DNA of 10,240 nt, from contig JAUICS010000025.1 of assembly GCA_030427765.1 (NCBI GenBank), positions 1-10,240 of the forward strand, read 5' to 3'. Below, piece after piece: positions 8,087 to 10,240 of this stretch. The stretch comes from Alphaproteobacteria bacterium (GTDB lineage: Bacteria; Pseudomonadota; Alphaproteobacteria; Micavibrionales; Micavibrionaceae). A program made the translations under genes and the position numbers. The notes beneath the pieces are model-generated. The model made no database searches. It was not told the DNA's origin and saw only the letters and a program-made list of their open reading frames with translations. Each line of letters opens with the position of its first letter. The stretch's first letter is position 1.

Positions 8087-9439
8087 TTGCGGAAAAAAAC
8101 TATTAAAATTCAAGAGCTTGAGAAGCGTTTAATGCTTGATGCATCGCTGGGTGATTTGGCGACGACTGTGGTTTTTGCCGAAGAAACCGTGAACGCGGCT
8201 CCTGTAATTCTGGATTCCGATGCGTCTGTAACAGGTTCTACAACAAATTTTGATGGTGAATCCCTTACCATTTCAACCGATGGTGGGGCGGACGATCAAA
8301 TTTCCATTAATGACGAAGGTACCGGTGCCGGACAAATTGGTTTTGACGGCACAAATGTATCGTATGAAGGAACGGTGATCGGAACGGTTTCCTCAGACGG
8401 GACGAACGGGGCGGATTTGATTATTGATTTTGATGCAGATGCCAGCAAGCAATCCATCGAACGCCTGATCGAGAATATTAATTACGCGCATACGTCCGAT
8501 GATCCGGCGACATCGCGTACGCTTACATTCGCGCTTGGCGTATATTTCTCGGAAAATATGGATGTTGTGATTGTTGCTTATAACGAGGGGCCGAGTGTTG
8601 ATACAAACGCCGGATTAACACTTAACGAAGGCGCAACCAAAACCATCACATCGACAGAATTAGGCATTAGTGACCTTGATCACGATGATACGGAAGTAAC
8701 GATTTCGATTACCGATGATGTTGACAATGGGCGCATAGAGTTGTCAACCAATGCAGGTGTGGCCATTACAAGCTTTACACTGGATGATCTGAATAATGGT
8801 CTTGTCCGTTATGTGCATGATGACAGTCAGACAACATCAGATCAATTTACGTTTAACGTTACGGACGGTGATATTACAACGCCGGATGAAAATTTTGATA
8901 TTACTGTTACGGCTGTGGATGACCCGTTGACGCTTGATACAAACACGGGGACAACACTTTCACTCGGCGAAGAAATTGGAATTGGGGCGCAGGAAATTCC
9001 CGCACGTTTTGGCACGCAGGTGCATAGCATAAGCGGGGTAGGTCAACATGCGAGAATGGATGGCTATATTAACAATCAGAATACCCAGCTATCTTTGGTG
9101 TTTACAACACCTTCTTCTACCCCCAATTCGGTTCCCGGGCAGGTGCTTTTTGAAACCGGAGGGTCAGGACGCGGTATAGGTCTGTACCTTAATAATCAGG
9201 GAGAGTTAACGTTTTATGCGGGAAATGCACAATCATCCCCGCTTATTACATCACCGGCCGCTTTGAATGCTAACGCCCAATATGCTGTCGTTGTTGAGAT
9301 TGATAACACAAACAACGAACTGAGATTGCATTATGCTGAAGCTTCTGATTTTGATTGGTTTAGTTATGGTAGGAGTGCCGAAGCATCCCTAAAAATTTCA
9401 CACAGACAAGTTTTTCCGGTAGTGACGGAGCAGGTTTAG
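8087..9439 (+). CDS. Giant LEPR-type cadherin/LamG repeat protein, 5' part, ending at a frameshift
   Basis: The first 450 codons of a large surface or secreted repeat protein. There is no hydrophobic signal peptide. The N-terminus is charged and contains LEKRLMLDAS (11-20), which resembles the LEPR-xLL/LEPRxMLDA motif found at the start of very large bacterial repeat proteins. Residues 38-165 form one module (PVILDSDASVTGS, FDGESLTIS, then IERLIENINYAHTSDDPATS) like the cadherin-like modules common in such proteins. Residues 168-280 are a CSPG/NG2-like cadherin repeat (ELGISD, NGRIELST, FTLDDLNNGLVRYVHDD, DQFTFNVTDG). From about 303 a LamG/concanavalin-like domain begins (LSLVFTTP, GQVLFETGGSGRGIGLYLNN, ELTFYAG, YAVVVEIDNTNNELRLHYAE). 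The frame then closes at TAG 9437-9439, after about ten residues that no longer fit the domain; the proper continuation lies in another frame. The start is TTG with a good ribosome site. I infer it to be the client of the upstream exporter. Confidence 0.82.
   Translation: MRKKTIKIQELEKRLMLDASLGDLATTVVFAEETVNAAPVILDSDASVTGSTTNFDGESLTISTDGGADDQISINDEGTGAGQIGFDGTNVSYEGTVIGTVSSDGTNGADLIIDFDADASKQSIERLIENINYAHTSDDPATSRTLTFALGVYFSENMDVVIVAYNEGPSVDTNAGLTLNEGATKTITSTELGISDLDHDDTEVTISITDDVDNGRIELSTNAGVAITSFTLDDLNNGLVRYVHDDSQTTSDQFTFNVTDGDITTPDENFDITVTAVDDPLTLDTNTGTTLSLGEEIGIGAQEIPARFGTQVHSISGVGQHARMDGYINNQNTQLSLVFTTPSSTPNSVPGQVLFETGGSGRGIGLYLNNQGELTFYAGNAQSSPLITSPAALNANAQYAVVVEIDNTNNELRLHYAEASDFDWFSYGRSAEASLKISHRQVFPVVTEQV
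8588..8992 (+). repeat. CSPG-like repeat plus linker, copy 1
   Basis: A 135-codon segment beginning GPSVDTNAGL and ending GEEIGIGAQ. It aligns without gaps to copy 2 at 9835-10239. By manual count about 93 of 135 residues are identical. The most conserved blocks are ELGISD, FTL-DLNNGLVRYVHD, TTSDQFTF and LTLDTNTGTT. Confidence 0.85.
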
Positions 9440-10240
9440 GAGTACTCGGCGGTGGCACTTACGGAGGTTTTAATGGTTCTGCAAATGGTACAACAGCGTT
9501 TCAGGGGACGATTGATAGTGACCTTATTCTGACACGTTTCCCGACCGGCGGAACGACAATCATCGGTGATAATGAACAGCTTGTTGCAAATGATGTTGAT
9601 ACCATTGCCGATAATATTGTTTATACGATTACAACCGATGTTCTGCACGGAACGTTAAAAAATGATGGTGTCGCAATGGGTTTGGGCGATACGTTTACGC
9701 AAGCCGATCTGGATGCCGGTGATGTTACATACTTGAATGATGGCGTTGCAAATAGTTCGGATAGTTTTGAATTCAGCGTGACGGACGGAACGACTACTCT
9801 TACAAACCAGACATTTGATTTTACCTTGAATGGTGGGCCGAGTATCGATACCAACGCCGGATTAAGCCTTGTTGAAGGTGAAACAAAGGTTATATCGGCG
9901 GCAGAACTTGGCATCAGTGATGGCGACAACACTGATGATGAGGTTACTATTAATATTTCAAACGGGGTTGATAACGGGCGGGTGGAGTTGTCGACTGACC
10001 CTGGTGTGTCAATTACCAGTTTTACATTGGAAGATTTGAATAATGGCCTTGTCAGATATGTGCATGACGGCGGCCCGACAACATCGGACCAGTTTACGTT
10101 TACTGTTACAGACGGCCTATATACAACGGATGCAGATGATTTTGATTTTAGCATTACAACTGTCGACGAACCGCTGACCCTTGATACCAACACTGGGACA
10201 ACAGTTTCACAAGGATTGGAGGTTGGAATTGGCGGTCGCG
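9373..10240 (+). CDS. Giant repeat protein, continuation in the -1 frame (partial, runs off the window)
   Basis: This stretch is open to the window end with no start codon of its own in a sensible place, and its translation continues the preceding gene. From about 9394 it gives NFTQTSFSGSDGAGLG and then GGGTYGGFNGS, the second half of the LamG-like domain. A cadherin/CSPG-like repeat follows at about 9540-9834 (VYTITTDVLHGTLKNDG, FTQADLDAGDVTYLNDG, FEFSVTDG). A second copy of the earlier CSPG repeat lies at 9835-10180 (ELGISDGDN, NGRVELSTDPG, FTLEDLNNGLVRYVHDGG). The last codons (LTLDTNTGTTVSQG) match the linker that leads into the LamG domain in the first unit, so a second LamG domain is expected just outside the window. 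Coding quality and codon use equal those of the 5' part, which argues against long-standing decay. Confidence 0.8.
9391..9395 (+). other. Probable frameshift site: A-run shortened by one base
   Basis: The 5' frame and the continuation frame are both open only between 9373 and 9439, so the shift must lie there. CCCTAAAAATTT at 9387-9398 is the best place. Adding one A gives CTA AAA AAT TTC ACA CAG, that is SLKNFTQTSFSG, a smooth join between AEASL and the LamG continuation. No canonical X XXY YYZ slippery heptamer is in register here, so sequencing or assembly error or a recent deletion is more likely than programmed frameshifting. Confidence 0.65.
9835..10239 (+). repeat. CSPG-like repeat plus linker, copy 2
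   Basis: The second copy of the 135-codon segment starts GPSIDTNAGL, 1247 bases after copy 1. The spacing equals 416 codons minus one base, as expected if one base is missing from a 1248-base super-repeat. The unit order is CSPG-like, LamG-like, a second cadherin-like module, then CSPG-like again. Confidence 0.85.

Noticed and set aside
9387..9420. Programmed -1 frameshifting as the explanation for the split repeat protein
   Set aside because: The A5 and T5 runs are not in register with a canonical slippery heptamer and I see no strong downstream stem. An indel in a homopolymer is simpler.
9621..10193. A 190-codon open frame on the minus strand
   Set aside because: It lies opposite the repeat protein, its product is a low-complexity Ser/Val/Pro-rich mirror of the Thr/Asp-rich repeats, and the plus strand is clearly homologous coding sequence.
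8087..10240. RTX (GGxGxDxxx) calcium-binding nonapeptides typical of type I substrates
   Set aside because: None found in the visible part. They could still occur at the C-terminus beyond the window.
1..10240. RNA genes, CRISPR arrays, insertion sequences, integrase sites
   Set aside because: No tRNA- or rRNA-like segment, no regularly spaced short repeats, and no transposase or recombinase frame were seen on either strand.

Overview
The window looks like chromosome of a Gram-negative bacterium. It encodes a TolC-type outer-membrane factor, periplasmic adaptors and a very large cell-surface or secreted repeat protein. Base composition is moderately AT-rich, and two of the six genes begin with TTG. 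I cannot place the organism more precisely than a proteobacterium. An aquatic alphaproteobacterium would fit the style of the repeat protein, but that is a guess.

Layout. (1) 43-1695, minus strand: a SulP-family anion transporter with a C-terminal STAS domain. (2) 1696-1967: an AT-rich divergent intergenic region with a clean 7-7-7 inverted repeat near the sulP start. (3) 1968-7969, plus strand: four tightly packed genes with junctions of -4, +2 and +1 nt. They encode a TolC/NodT-like outer-membrane lipoprotein, a membrane-anchored HlyD/RND-type adaptor, a second adaptor with a GAF-like N-terminal domain, and a polytopic M50 (site-2-protease-like) metallopeptidase. The peptidase carries a PqqD-like N-terminal domain and a C-terminal HlyD-like adaptor. 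(4) 7970-8086: a short AT-rich gap with a Shine-Dalgarno site. (5) 8087 to the window end: the 5' part of a giant repeat protein. It has no Sec signal peptide and starts with a short charged segment containing LEKRLMLDAS (LEPR-type motif). This is followed by cadherin/CSPG-like and LamG-like modules in a roughly 416-codon super-repeat. The reading frame is broken by one base inside the first LamG-like domain, most simply by loss of one A from an A-run at 9391-9395.

Working model (inference): the four-gene operon is a dedicated envelope-spanning export or processing machine for the giant protein next to it. The outer-membrane channel and three different adaptor modules are present, but there is no ABC ATPase, RND pump or MFS pump in the window. 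The inner-membrane slot is occupied by an intact M50 protease (HEFGH and NPFMRFDG motifs). Its PqqD-like domain could read the N-terminal LEKR segment of the substrate. This resembles type I secretion with the ATPase replaced by a membrane metalloprotease-adaptor fusion, and it is the most interesting content of the window. The divergent SulP transporter shows no obvious functional link.
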